A DNA stretch of 64,000 bases from Sphingomonas lycopersici (GTDB lineage: Bacteria; Pseudomonadota; Alphaproteobacteria; Sphingomonadales; Sphingomonadaceae): positions 372,001 to 436,000 of the forward strand of contig NZ_JANFAU010000001.1 in assembly GCF_026130605.1 (NCBI RefSeq). Direction: 5' to 3'. Positions 1 to 8,405 of this stretch are shown piece after piece. The notes under the pieces were generated by a model. That model saw only the letters and a program-made list of their open reading frames with translations. It was not told the origin of the DNA and made no database searches. Position 1 is the stretch's first letter; each line of letters starts with the position of its first letter. The translations under genes were made by a program, and so were the position numbers.

Positions 1-143
1 CATTGCTCGATACATGCGCGCGGGTGTGCGAGCTTTGCGCCGAGGAATGCGAACGGCACGAACATGGCCATTGCCAGCTATGCGCCGAAATGTGCCGCGA
101 ATGCATGCAGGATTGCCGCGCAGCAATACCGACGGTGAATTGA
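1..143 (+). CDS. Cys-rich four-helix-bundle copper-binding protein, C-terminal end
   Basis: Only the last 46 codons lie in the window; the reading frame begins at base 3 and stops with TGA at 141-143. The fragment has a regular series of CxxC and CxxxC cysteines (CARVCELCAEEC, CQLCAEMCRECMQDC) plus several histidines. This spacing is typical of the DUF326 / Csp-like family, which binds copper or other soft metals inside a four-helix bundle. The 5' part is outside the window, so total length and export signals cannot be judged. Identification rests on cysteine spacing alone. Confidence 0.75.
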   Translation, partial: LLDTCARVCELCAEECERHEHGHCQLCAEMCRECMQDCRAAIPTVN

Positions 144-314
144 AGCAGCACCGGCCCCGAGTTACGGCAGATTAGCACTTCGGCTATTCTAACCTATTAA
201 CCTAGGTTTGTTATCGCCGGATATTTCATATTTGCGCAGCATTTCTCGCCGGCGAAGGAACTCTGCCGCCCGCCGAGAGTCTCGATTCCACCTTTAACCA
301 AGGGAGAGCGAGCG

Positions 315-749
315 ATGCGGGTCCGCGAATGCATGACCACCGACGTCCAGGTAATCACGCCAGACAATACGCTGCAATCGGCGGCGCAGATCATGGCCGA
401 TATCGATGCGGGCTTTCTGCCGGTTGCCGATCACGACCGCCTCGTCGGCGTCATCACCGACCGCGACATCGCGATCCGCGGGGTCGCCGCCGGGCACCCG
501 CCCGATTCCAGCATTCGCGACGTGATGAGCGACAGCGTGAAATATTGCTTCGACGATGACGATCTGGACGACGTGCTCGAGAATATGGGCGATATCCAGC
601 TTCATCGTCTCGCGGTGATCAATCGCGACAAGCGGCTCGTCGGCGTGATCACGATCGGCGATTGCGCAGGCGGGGGCGAGACGGCCCGCGCCGGCGAGGC
701 GCTCGGCGATATCGTGCGGCCCGGCGCCCGCACTTCCCAAATGGTCTGA
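315..749 (+). CDS. CBS-domain-pair protein
   Basis: This 144-residue cytosolic protein is made almost entirely of two tandem CBS domains (about residues 7-60 and 70-125), each with the LVGVIT(D/I)xD signature (LVGVITDRDIAIRG and LVGVITIGDC). CBS pairs usually bind adenine nucleotides and act as energy-state sensors. AGGGAG lies just upstream of the ATG. A DUF4142 lipoprotein gene follows 48 bp downstream in the same direction. A related CBS gene is paired with a related DUF4142 gene at 20185-21415, so this looks like a duplicated two-gene cassette. The ligand and partner are unknown. Confidence 0.85.
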   Translation: MRVRECMTTDVQVITPDNTLQSAAQIMADIDAGFLPVADHDRLVGVITDRDIAIRGVAAGHPPDSSIRDVMSDSVKYCFDDDDLDDVLENMGDIQLHRLAVINRDKRLVGVITIGDCAGGGETARAGEALGDIVRPGARTSQMV

Positions 750-797
750 CGGGGGGCGCGACCCAACGCGTTCTCCTCCCAATTCAGGATATTTCCC

Positions 798-1403
798 ATG
801 AAAACGATGCACAAACCCCTTGTCGCCGCCTTGCTGATCGTCGGCCTCGCCGGCTGCAACAAGAACAATGCGAACGAACCCGCCGGGGCCGCCAACGAAA
901 CGGGCAGCGCGCTGTCCGATTTCGGCAATAGCGCGGCCAATGCGGCCGGCGCGGCGGCCGATATCGTCACCCCGACCCCGAACGGGCAGGAATTCGCCGA
1001 CAAGGCGGCGAAGAGCGACGCGTTCGAAATCGCCGCAGGAAAGCTTGCCGCGACCAACGGCGCCTCCCCCAAGGTCAAGGCATTCGCCGCCGAGATGATC
1101 AAGGCGCACACCGCATCGACCGACAAGATCAAGGCCGCGGCGCACAAGGCGACCGCCGCGATCACCCCCGATCCGACCTTGACCGAGGATCAGAAGGAAA
1201 AGCTCGACAAGCTGGGCAAGCTCACCGGTGCCGAGTTCGACCGCGAATATCTGTCGGGCCAGGTCGAGGCGCATGAAGACGCGCTGTCGCTGATGCGCGA
1301 TTACGCCAAGCATGGCGATGTCCCCTCGCTCAAGGCGGCGGCGGGCGAGATCGCGCCGATCGTCCAGAAGCATCTCGACGAGGTCAAGGCATTGAAAGGC
1401 TAA
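798..1403 (+). CDS. DUF4142-family lipoprotein
   Basis: The 201-residue product starts with a lipoprotein signal (hydrophobic LLIVGLAG then Cys, lipobox LAGC), so it should be anchored in an envelope membrane. A low-complexity Asn/Ala linker follows, then an all-helical DUF4142 domain (about residues 70-200) containing FADKAAKSDAFEIAAG and FDREYLSGQVEAHEDALS. DUF4142 proteins are ferritin-like helical bundles of unknown function, common in sphingomonads and rhizobia. It is probably cotranscribed with the upstream CBS gene. Its closest relative in this window is the product of 20185-20799. Confidence 0.85.
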   Translation: MKTMHKPLVAALLIVGLAGCNKNNANEPAGAANETGSALSDFGNSAANAAGAAADIVTPTPNGQEFADKAAKSDAFEIAAGKLAATNGASPKVKAFAAEMIKAHTASTDKIKAAAHKATAAITPDPTLTEDQKEKLDKLGKLTGAEFDREYLSGQVEAHEDALSLMRDYAKHGDVPSLKAAAGEIAPIVQKHLDEVKALKG

Positions 1404-1590
1404 CCGCGCGCCGCGAGCGCCCGATCGAGGCAGGTTGGTTCACCTGCCTCGAAATCGCGGTAGACAAAGGACAATAGAGCGATGATCCGCTGCAATCGGA
1501 TCGACAGCCGGGGCAACGCCGGTTAACATAGCGCAATTGTCCCATATCGAGACGATCCATATATGCCATCTCCGACAAGGGGAACGACAG

Positions 1591-2541
1591 GTGGCTGATC
1601 CGATTGGAGCGTTTGCCGATGGGCATGACGCGCTGCTTTCCGCGCTGCTCGATCAATCGCACGAATGCATCCAGTTTCTCGACGGCGACGGCCGGATCCT
1701 GTTCGTCAACCGCGAAGGCGCGCGCGCGATGGAATTGAGCGCGCCGCACGATCTGATCGGCGCATCCTGGATCGATCGCTGGCCCGAGGAAGCACGGGGG
1801 GCGGCGCACGATGCTCTGCAATCGGTGCGCCGCGGCACTGCGGCGCGCTTCTCGGCAACGCGCCCCGGCCCGCACGGCGAACAGCGCTGGTGGGAAGTCA
1901 CCGCGACCCCGATCGACGGCAACCACGCCGCCGCCTGCCTGATCATCGCGCGCGACATCACCGCTGAATCGATCGAGCGCCAGCGCGTCGCGACGATCAG
2001 CGCCGAAATGCGCCACCGATTGCGCAACGCGATGACCACCGCGGCGGGGATCGTGACGATCGCGGCGCGATCGCATCCCGAATGCCAGTCGTTCGCGCGC
2101 GATATCAACGAGCGGCTGGCGATGGTCGCCGCGGTGCAGGACCTGCTGCTCGATCCCGCGCGCGACAAGAGCTTCGCCGAGATCGTCCCGCTGCTGACCA
2201 GCGCCTACGGCGGCGCCAAGGTGATCCGGTTCGGCACGCTCCCCGATGTGCTGCTCGGCGACGGCGCGATGCAGGCGCTTGCGCTGACCTTCGGCGAACT
2301 GGCCACCAACAGCCTCAAATATGGCGCGTTGAAGAACGGACGCTCGGTCGAGGTGAACGGCGCGGTCGAGGGCGATCTGCTGCGCCTCATCTGGCGCGAA
2401 CCCACCGTGTTCGGCACGCCGCGCGAGGGCGGCCAGGGGCTCGAGCTGATCGATCGGCTGATCCGGGCGTCAGGCGGCAATGTCGTGCGCGAGACGGACG
2501 ATGGCCATTTCACGCTCCATCTCGTGCTGCCGTGCAAATGA
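1591..2541 (+). CDS. PAS-domain HWE-type sensor histidine kinase
   Basis: A GTG at 1591 preceded by AAGGGGA is preferred over an upstream in-frame TTG at 1537, which has no ribosome site; this gives 316 residues. There is no transmembrane segment. A PAS domain (about 13-125) ends in the usual IIARDIT. The dimerisation/phosphoacceptor region has MRHRLRN (His142), the N box is FGELATNSLKYGAL (Asn240), and the G1 region has W268-R-E270. The W-x-E motif and the H-R-x-R-N box point to the HWE/HisKA_2 class, which feeds the PhyR-EcfG general stress system in sphingomonads. The N-box His of HWE kinases (HELATN) is replaced by Gly (FGELATN). No response regulator is adjacent. Confidence 0.85.
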   Translation: MADPIGAFADGHDALLSALLDQSHECIQFLDGDGRILFVNREGARAMELSAPHDLIGASWIDRWPEEARGAAHDALQSVRRGTAARFSATRPGPHGEQRWWEVTATPIDGNHAAACLIIARDITAESIERQRVATISAEMRHRLRNAMTTAAGIVTIAARSHPECQSFARDINERLAMVAAVQDLLLDPARDKSFAEIVPLLTSAYGGAKVIRFGTLPDVLLGDGAMQALALTFGELATNSLKYGALKNGRSVEVNGAVEGDLLRLIWREPTVFGTPREGGQGLELIDRLIRASGGNVVRETDDGHFTLHLVLPCK

Positions 2542-2638
2542 CCCGCGGCGCCTGATCCGGTCGCCGGCGGAAGGCGCGCGCGGCGCAGCGAATTGCCGCC
2601 TGATGCGTTGATCGAGCATCGTCCCGTGGAGGGAAGCG

Positions 2639-4621
2639 ATGCCCACGACAGCCACCAGCCGAAACTTCATGGTCGACAGCCAGATCGCCGCGCGCGGCAT
2701 CGCGGACGAGGCAGTGCTCGACGCGATGCGCGAGGTGCCGCGCGAACGCTTCGTCCCCGCCCCGCTCGCCGAATTCGCTTATGAGGATACGCCGCTGCCG
2801 ATCGAGGCGGGGCAGACCATTTCGCAGCCCTATATCGTCGCGCGTATGATCGAGGCCGCGCAGATCGGCGCCGGCGATCATGTGCTCGAGATCGGCGCGG
2901 GCTCGGGCTATGCCGCGGCGATCCTCAGCCGGATCGCGGGGCAGGTCCATGCGATCGAGCGCCACGCCGAACTCGCCGCGCTCGCGCGTGAACGAATGAC
3001 GGCGCTGGATTATCGCAATGTCGAGATCCGCGTCGGCGACGGCACCGCGGGCTGGCCCGAACAAGCGCCGTTCGATGCGATCCTCGTCGCCGCCGGCGGC
3101 CCGACGCTTCCCCCGCCGCTGTGCCGCCAGCTCAAGATCGGCGGACGGCTGGTCATGCCGGTCGGCGATTCCGCGCGCCAGCGGCTGATCCGCGTGACGC
3201 GGTGCGGCGCCGATGATTTCGCCGAGGAGGATCTGGGCGACGTCCAGTTCGTGCCGCTGATCGGCGCTTATGGCTGGGCGCTCGACAAGGGCAGCGACGC
3301 CTTGGTCGAGCAACCTGCGAAACCCGCGCTCGCCGACCTCATCCGCGATGCGGCCGAGCCGCTGCCCGAGATCGACGATCCCGCATTCGGCGCGGCATTC
3401 GATCGCTATGCCGACGCGCGCATCGTGCTGATCGGCGAGGCGAGCCACGGCACCTCCGAATTCTATCGCGCCCGCGCCGCGATCACCAAATGGCTGATCG
3501 AGCGGCACGGCTTCACGATCGTCGCGGTGGAGGCCGATTGGCCCGACGCAGCCGCACTCGATCGTCATGTCCGCCACAAGCCGGCGCAGCCCGCGGCGGG
3601 CCCGGCGTTCCGGCGTTTCCCGACCTGGATGTGGCGCAACACCGATGTCGACGCCTTCATCGCCTGGCTCCGCGCGTATAACGCCGGGCTGCCGACCGAG
3701 CGAATGGCGGGATTCTACGGGCTCGATCTCTACAATATGAGCGGGTCGATCCGCGCGGTGATCGACTATCTCGATCGCGTCGATCCGGCTTCGGCGGCGA
3801 TCGCGCGCGAACGTTACGGCTGCCTCACGCCGTGGGGCGCCGACCCGGCGGCATATGGTCGGATGGCGCTCGACGAAGGCTTTGCGCGGTGCGAGGAAGC
3901 GGTGGTGACGATGCTGCGCGATCTGTTCGCCAAGCAAGACGCCTATCTGGCCGGCGATCCCGACGCTTTCCTCGACGCGGCGCAAAATGCGCGGCTGATC
4001 GCCAATGCCGAAAATTACTATCGCGTGATGTATCACGGCGCGGCGGAGAGCTGGAACCTGCGCGACACGCATATGTTCGACACGCTCGAACTGCTGCTCG
4101 CCGCCAAGGGGCCTGACGCCAAGGCAGTGGTCTGGGCGCACAACAGCCATATCGGCGATGCGCGCTTCACCGAAATGGGGCAGGCGCGCGGCGAGCTCAA
4201 CATCGGCCAATTGTGCCGCGAGCATCACGGCGAGGCGGCGCGGCTGATCGGGCTCGGCACGCATCGCGGCACCGTCGCCGCGGCGCGCGACTGGGACGCG
4301 CCGATGGAGATCAAGACGGTCAATCCGTCGCGCCCCGACAGCTATGAGCGGCAATGCCACGACAGCGGGGTCGCGCGCTTCCTGCTCGATCTGCGCGAGG
4401 GCACGCATCCCGCGCTCGACGAGCAACTGACGACGCCGCGGCTCGAACGCTTCATCGGGGTAATCTACCGCCCGGATACCGAGCGCTGGAGCCATTATTC
4501 GTCCGCGATCCTGCCGCGCCAGTTCGATGCCTGGCTGTGGTTCGACACCACCAGCGCGGTGACCCCGCTGCCCACGACACCGCGCCCCGGCGCCGAGGAA
4601 ACCTATCCCTTCGGTGTCTGA
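2639..4621 (+). CDS. Protein-L-isoaspartate methyltransferase fused to an erythromycin esterase-like domain
   Basis: One uninterrupted 660-codon frame encodes two enzymes. Residues 1-215 are a PIMT/Pcm domain: ISQPYIVARM at 61-70 and the SAM-binding HVLEIGAGSGYAAA at 81-94. PIMT repairs isoaspartyl damage in aged proteins. From about residue 260 the chain is an erythromycin-esterase-like hydrolase, with IGEASHGTSEFY and VAVEADWPDA carrying the family's Glu/His active-site residues and WAHNSHIGD further on. The ATG has GGAGGGA seven bases upstream. There is no signal peptide. A resistance role is not implied, because many members of the esterase family have unknown substrates. The neighbours are stress-type genes. 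Confidence 0.88.
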   Translation: MPTTATSRNFMVDSQIAARGIADEAVLDAMREVPRERFVPAPLAEFAYEDTPLPIEAGQTISQPYIVARMIEAAQIGAGDHVLEIGAGSGYAAAILSRIAGQVHAIERHAELAALARERMTALDYRNVEIRVGDGTAGWPEQAPFDAILVAAGGPTLPPPLCRQLKIGGRLVMPVGDSARQRLIRVTRCGADDFAEEDLGDVQFVPLIGAYGWALDKGSDALVEQPAKPALADLIRDAAEPLPEIDDPAFGAAFDRYADARIVLIGEASHGTSEFYRARAAITKWLIERHGFTIVAVEADWPDAAALDRHVRHKPAQPAAGPAFRRFPTWMWRNTDVDAFIAWLRAYNAGLPTERMAGFYGLDLYNMSGSIRAVIDYLDRVDPASAAIARERYGCLTPWGADPAAYGRMALDEGFARCEEAVVTMLRDLFAKQDAYLAGDPDAFLDAAQNARLIANAENYYRVMYHGAAESWNLRDTHMFDTLELLLAAKGPDAKAVVWAHNSHIGDARFTEMGQARGELNIGQLCREHHGEAARLIGLGTHRGTVAAARDWDAPMEIKTVNPSRPDSYERQCHDSGVARFLLDLREGTHPALDEQLTTPRLERFIGVIYRPDTERWSHYSSAILPRQFDAWLWFDTTSAVTPLPTTPRPGAEETYPFGV

Positions 4622-4685
4622 TCGGCTTTGCGCCCCCCTGCACCGCGCGCGCGACGAACCGCGGCACGGGAAATGCGACGATCCC

Positions 4686-4713
4686 GGAACGGCGCCCCGC
4701 TCCCATTGGTTGA
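4686..4713 (+). promoter_or_regulatory. Candidate EcfG (general stress sigma) promoter
   Basis: GGAAC at 4686-4690 is followed after 17 bases by GGTTGA at 4708-4713, close to the alphaproteobacterial EcfG consensus GGAAC-N16/17-(C/G)GTT. It lies 43 bases before the PRC-barrel start codon. The prediction rests on sequence only. Confidence 0.5.
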
Positions 4714-4756
4714 ATAGACCTGAGCTTTTCATTGCGAACATCTGGGAGATGCGATC

Positions 4757-5149
4757 ATGAACCTGTCGACCCCCGCCAGCACCCTCGATCAGCCCGCGCA
4801 CCCGCTGGTCCTGTCGAGCCGCGTGCTCAAGGAACCGGTCTATAACCTCGCGGGCACCAAGATCGGGCATGTCAGCGACCTGTCGATCGAGAAGACCAGC
4901 GGCCGGGTGATCTATGCGATCATGTCGTTCGGCGGCTTCCTCGGCATCGGCGAGAAATTCCATCCGGTGCCGTGGTCGGTGCTGCAATATGATATCGAGC
5001 GCGACGGCTTCGTCGTCCCGCTCGACGAGGCGGTGCTCAAGGATGCGCCAAGCTACAGCGCCGAAGAGCTGCGGTCGCTGGGCGGCGAAGATTATCGCGA
5101 GGCGCTGCTCGGCTATTACAGCCGTTACGGCATGGGGCCTTATTGGTAA
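4757..5149 (+). CDS. PRC-barrel domain protein
   Basis: This 130-residue protein has no signal peptide. A PRC-barrel fold spans about residues 20-95 (VYNLAGTKIGHVSDLSIEKTSGRVIYAIM, quoted in part: the NLAGTKIGHVSDL strand pair, then SFGGFLGIGEKFHPVPW). PRC barrels occur in RimM and photosynthetic reaction centre H subunits and as small stand-alone stress proteins in alphaproteobacteria. The C-terminal Tyr-rich tail (LLGYYSRYGMGPYW) is typical of the stand-alone type. GGGAGATG lies upstream of the ATG, and a candidate EcfG promoter precedes the gene. The molecular role is unknown; induction under general stress is an inference. Confidence 0.85.
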   Translation: MNLSTPASTLDQPAHPLVLSSRVLKEPVYNLAGTKIGHVSDLSIEKTSGRVIYAIMSFGGFLGIGEKFHPVPWSVLQYDIERDGFVVPLDEAVLKDAPSYSAEELRSLGGEDYREALLGYYSRYGMGPYW

Positions 5150-5152
5150 GCC

Positions 5153-5923
5153 TCACGTCGCCGAACGGGCGAGCCCGGCAATCCGCGCGCTTTCGCGCGG
5201 TGCCGCGAACGACGTGCCGGTGCCGCGGGTGGATCGGCCGTCAGCGGCGGCCGTCGGCACGTCGACCCCGCGCTGCCAGGTGTAGCGATAGCCCGCGATC
5301 TGCCGATCGGGGCGGTTGCTATGCTGCCACACCTTCCCGCGTCCGTCGGTCGCGCCGACCAGCACCGCCATCGGATAGCCCGCGCGCGCAGCGTCGAGAT
5401 TGCCGGGGTGATCGCGGCCGTCGTTGCCCGCGGCGAGGACGATCGGGATCCGCTTCGCCGCGGCCTCGCGGATCGCCGCCGCGATCGCCGGGTCCGACGG
5501 CATCGCGAGCGAAATATTGATTACATCGACCCCCAGCCGCGTCGCGGTGCGGATCGCCTCGGCGATCGGCGCCGATTGCGGCTGGCACGGCGGACTGATC
5601 CCGGGCGGGCAGCCGCGCGGGTCATCGATCCGCAGCGAGATCAGCCGCACCTCGCGATGCGCAGCGCGCGACAGGATCGTCGCAACCATCGTGCCGTGAT
5701 CGTACCGCGGCGCGAACGACGGCCGCGCCGGCACAGTCGCGAGATCATATTCCGCCTCGAGCAGCGGCCCGAGCTCGGGTGTTCGCGCGATGCCGCTGTC
5801 GATGACGGCAATTCTGGGAACGCCCGACTCATGAGGAATCGAGGCCGCGCGATCGGCTGGACTGCAGAGAAGCGACGCCGCCAGCGATATCGGCAGCATC
5901 AATCCATATTTGTTCTTCAGCAA
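5153..5923 (-). CDS. Small secreted S8 (subtilisin-like) serine peptidase
   Basis: The 256-residue product has a complete subtilase triad: Asp in VIDSG, His in DHGTMVA and Ser in GTGTSFAAP, with the oxyanion Asn in AAGNDG. A hydrophobic N-terminal segment (LMLPISLAASLLC) suggests export. The longest frame starts at a TTG (5923); an ATG eight codons in (5899) is the alternative, and neither has a good ribosome site. At about 230 mature residues it is shorter than classical subtilases and has no recognisable pro-domain. It converges with the PRC-barrel gene, with only three bases between the stops. Substrate unknown. Confidence 0.85.
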   Translation of the reverse strand: MLKNKYGLMLPISLAASLLCSPADRAASIPHESGVPRIAVIDSGIARTPELGPLLEAEYDLATVPARPSFAPRYDHGTMVATILSRAAHREVRLISLRIDDPRGCPPGISPPCQPQSAPIAEAIRTATRLGVDVINISLAMPSDPAIAAAIREAAAKRIPIVLAAGNDGRDHPGNLDAARAGYPMAVLVGATDGRGKVWQHSNRPDRQIAGYRYTWQRGVDVPTAAADGRSTRGTGTSFAAPRESARIAGLARSAT

Positions 5924-5969
5924 TTCTTGTAACGTAGCTCAATTTCGCTGAAGAACGCGCGCATCTCGC

Positions 5970-5996
5970 GGAACGCCGGTTACGAACGCCCGTTCT
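5970..5996 (+). promoter_or_regulatory. Candidate EcfG (general stress sigma) promoter
   Basis: GGAAC (5970-5974), then exactly 16 bases, then CGTTCT (5991-5996). This matches the sphingomonad EcfG promoter pattern closely. It lies 34 bases before the ATG of the small secreted protein at 6031 and reads towards it. Confidence 0.6.
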
Positions 5997-6030
5997 ATGC
6001 CCTCCCCAGCGGACCTAAGGAGGCTGATAT

Positions 6031-6237
6031 ATGTTGTCGAAAATCGTAATTGCCAGTGGCTTGGGCTTGCTCGCCCTCGGCGGCATCGCCATGGCGCAGG
6101 ACGTCGCGAACAATTCGTCGCAGGCGAACAACACCAGCATGGACAATGGCTATAGCACGAGCAACAGCTCGAGCTACAACGGCACCAGCGGATCATCCTA
6201 TTCGAACACGAACACCCGTACCGGGGAACGAGGCTGA
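6031..6237 (+). CDS. Small secreted Asn/Ser/Thr-rich protein
   Basis: This 68-residue protein has a clear signal peptide (KIVIASGLGLLALGGIAMA, cleavage predicted before QDVANN). The mature part of about 46 residues is almost entirely Asn, Ser, Thr, Gly and Tyr and is probably disordered. AAGGAGG lies eight bases before the ATG, one of the strongest ribosome sites in the region. The candidate EcfG promoter just upstream suggests stress induction. The next gene, an L,D-transpeptidase, begins three bases after its stop, so the two are probably cotranscribed. I do not recognise a family. Confidence 0.75.
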   Translation: MLSKIVIASGLGLLALGGIAMAQDVANNSSQANNTSMDNGYSTSNSSSYNGTSGSSYSNTNTRTGERG

Positions 6238-6240
6238 TCC

Positions 6241-7638
6241 GTGAAAGGTGGCGCGTCCGCGGCCCGACCGTTGGGCGGACGCGCCATACTTCGCAATTGG
6301 GGGGCACCCGCCGCGGCTTTCTGCGTCTCCGCGGCGGCGATGGGGGTGACGACGCACCAGATCGACCCCGCCGCGATCGCAGCGCGCGGTGCGGTCCTGC
6401 TTCCAGGACCTAAACGCGCGCTGAAACAGGCGCTTGCGCAGTCCGACGATACGGCGGTCGCGGACATTTACCGACAGCGCGGCTACCAACCTTTATGGAC
6501 CGACGCTCAAGGGATTGACGCGACGGGAAAGGCGCTGCTCGTCATCCTGCGCGGCGCGGCAGCGGATGGGCTCGATCCGCGCCGTTATGCGGTTCCGGCG
6601 CGATTGGAGGGCGGAGAGGACGCCGCCGCGTCGCGGGCACGGCTCGATCTCGCGCTCACCCACGCCTTTCTCGCTTATGTCCGCGACCTGCATCGCCCCG
6701 CCGCAGCCGATGCGATGGCCTATACCGATCCGGCGCTGTCCCCCGATCGCGAATGGCATCGCGTCGCCGGGCTGCTCGGATCACGACCGAGCCCGATCCC
6801 CGCGCTCGGCGAGGCGTTGCGCATGCACCCGCTCTACCGCACGCTGCGCGCTTCGCTCGCCGCGACCAGAAGCGCGGCAGCGCCCGACGCGAAACGTGAA
6901 GCGCTGCTCCTCGCCAATATGGATCGCCTCCGCGCGCTCCCCGCCGATCCGGGCGTACGATATATTCTGGTCGACACCGCCTCGGCGCAATTATGGATGA
7001 TCGACCACGGCCGCCCCGCGGGCAGCATGCGCGTGGTGGTCGGCAAGCAAAGATTGCCGACGCCGGCGCTTGCCGGGGTGATGCGGTATGCGGTGCGCAA
7101 CCCTTATTGGAACGTTCCGCCCGATCTGGTGCGTGAGCGCGGCCGGCGCGCGCTCGCCCAAGGCCCGGGGTTTCTCGCCGCCGAGCGGATCGAATTGCTC
7201 TCGTCCTGGGCGGAAAGCGCGCAGGTCCTGCCCCCTGCCGAGGTCGATTGGCGCGCGGTCGCCGACGGGCAGCAGGATCTGCGGATGCGGCAATTGCCCG
7301 GCGCAGGGAATATGATGGGATCGATCAAATTCGCGCTTCCCAACCCGCTCGGCATCTACCTCCATGATACGCCCGACAAGGATCTGTTCCGCGGCAGCGA
7401 TCGTCGCCGCAGCTCGGGTTGCGTCAGGGTCGAAGATGCCGACCGGCTGGCGCGCTGGCTGTTCGACGGGCGGGTGCCGCCCGCGAGCGGCGCAAGCGAG
7501 CAGCGGATCGAGCTTCCCACGGCGGTGCCGGTCTTCATCATCTATCTGACCGCGCTTCCCGTCGATGGCACAATCGCCATCTATCCCGACAGCTATCGCC
7601 GCGACCCCGCCGTCCCCGTCCGAAGGAGAACCGTATGA
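6241..7638 (+). CDS. L,D-transpeptidase of the YcbB/LdtD type
   Basis: The 465-residue product starts at GTG 6241 with GAGG upstream. An N-terminal hydrophobic stretch (AAAFCVSAAAMGVTT) suggests export or anchoring. An L,D-transpeptidase scaffold region (about 60-230, including YRQRGYQPLWTD) is followed by a YkuD catalytic domain (about 235-420), with His in IYLHDTPDKDLF and the nucleophile Cys in RRSSGCVRVED. This family makes 3-3 peptidoglycan cross-links or attaches proteins to the wall. The stop overlaps the start of the DUF427 gene (ATGA at 7635-7638), which suggests translational coupling. Confidence 0.88.
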   Translation: MKGGASAARPLGGRAILRNWGAPAAAFCVSAAAMGVTTHQIDPAAIAARGAVLLPGPKRALKQALAQSDDTAVADIYRQRGYQPLWTDAQGIDATGKALLVILRGAAADGLDPRRYAVPARLEGGEDAAASRARLDLALTHAFLAYVRDLHRPAAADAMAYTDPALSPDREWHRVAGLLGSRPSPIPALGEALRMHPLYRTLRASLAATRSAAAPDAKREALLLANMDRLRALPADPGVRYILVDTASAQLWMIDHGRPAGSMRVVVGKQRLPTPALAGVMRYAVRNPYWNVPPDLVRERGRRALAQGPGFLAAERIELLSSWAESAQVLPPAEVDWRAVADGQQDLRMRQLPGAGNMMGSIKFALPNPLGIYLHDTPDKDLFRGSDRRRSSGCVRVEDADRLARWLFDGRVPPASGASEQRIELPTAVPVFIIYLTALPVDGTIAIYPDSYRRDPAVPVRRRTV

Positions 7639-8393
7639 CCGATCCGCATTTTACGATCGAGCCCAGCGCCAAACGGGTCCGCGCGACGATCGGCGACATC
7701 GTGCTGGCGGATTCGATTGCGACCTGGCTGCTGATCGAAGGCTATGCCCCGGTCTATTATTTTCCGCGCGATGACGTGCGCACCGATCTGCTCCGCTCGA
7801 GCGGCAGGCGCACCGACAGCGCGGGGCGCGGGACCGCCGATTGGTGGTCGGTCGAAACGCCGGCCAGCGTGCGCGACGACGTGGCGTGGTGTTTCGCGCA
7901 GCCCGAACCCGATGCCGAACTGCTCGCCGATCATATCGCGTTCGATTGGGACAAGATCGATCATTGGTTCGAGGAAGACGAGGAAATCTTCGGCCATCCG
8001 CGCGATCCGCATCATCGCGTCGACGTTCGCGCGAGCAGCCGGCGGGTCGATGTCTCGCTTGCCGGCGAAACGATCGCCAGCACGACGCATGGGCTGTTCC
8101 TGTTCGAAACCGGGTTGCCGCCACGGTGCTACATCCCACCCGAAGACGTGCGATCGGATCTGCTCAGCCCCTCGCCGACCACCAGCATCTGCCCTTACAA
8201 GGGCAATGCCTCCTATTGGCACCTGCGCATCGGCCAACATGTGATCGAGGATGCCGTCTGGTCGTATCGCGATCCATTACCCGAATGCCCGCGGATCAGG
8301 AATTATTACTGCTTCTACGACGAGAAGGTCGACCGGATCGAGGTCGAGCGGCCGACACCGCTCACGCCCGGACCGGCGGCCGGGCGTCATTGA
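7635..8393 (+). CDS. Tandem DUF427-domain protein
   Basis: The start at 7635 overlaps the previous stop (ATGA) and follows AAGGAG, so the longer upstream frame is discarded. The 252-residue cytosolic protein has two DUF427 domains: about residues 1-120 (VRATIGDIVLADS ... YYFPRDDVRTDLL) and 130-240 (VDVSLAGETIAST ... CYIPPEDVRSDLL, then CPYKGNASYWH). DUF427 is a small beta-rich fold with no established function. The tandem arrangement is the common bacterial form. Coupling to a cell-wall transpeptidase is the only clue to its context. Confidence 0.85.
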   Translation: MTDPHFTIEPSAKRVRATIGDIVLADSIATWLLIEGYAPVYYFPRDDVRTDLLRSSGRRTDSAGRGTADWWSVETPASVRDDVAWCFAQPEPDAELLADHIAFDWDKIDHWFEEDEEIFGHPRDPHHRVDVRASSRRVDVSLAGETIASTTHGLFLFETGLPPRCYIPPEDVRSDLLSPSPTTSICPYKGNASYWHLRIGQHVIEDAVWSYRDPLPECPRIRNYYCFYDEKVDRIEVERPTPLTPGPAAGRH

Positions 8394-8405
8394 CGAACCT
8401 TCGGG

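Noticed and set aside
257..290. GGAAC at about 256 as an EcfG promoter for the first CBS gene
   Set aside because: No GTT-type -10 element follows at 16-17 bases.
2639..4621. Esterase domain as evidence of macrolide resistance
   Set aside because: The family is broad, the domain is fused to a repair enzyme, and there is no mobile or resistance context.
2510..4987. An 825-codon open frame on the minus strand opposite the methyltransferase-esterase gene
   Set aside because: It is a high-GC antisense shadow: no domain is visible and it covers a gene with intact motifs on the other strand.
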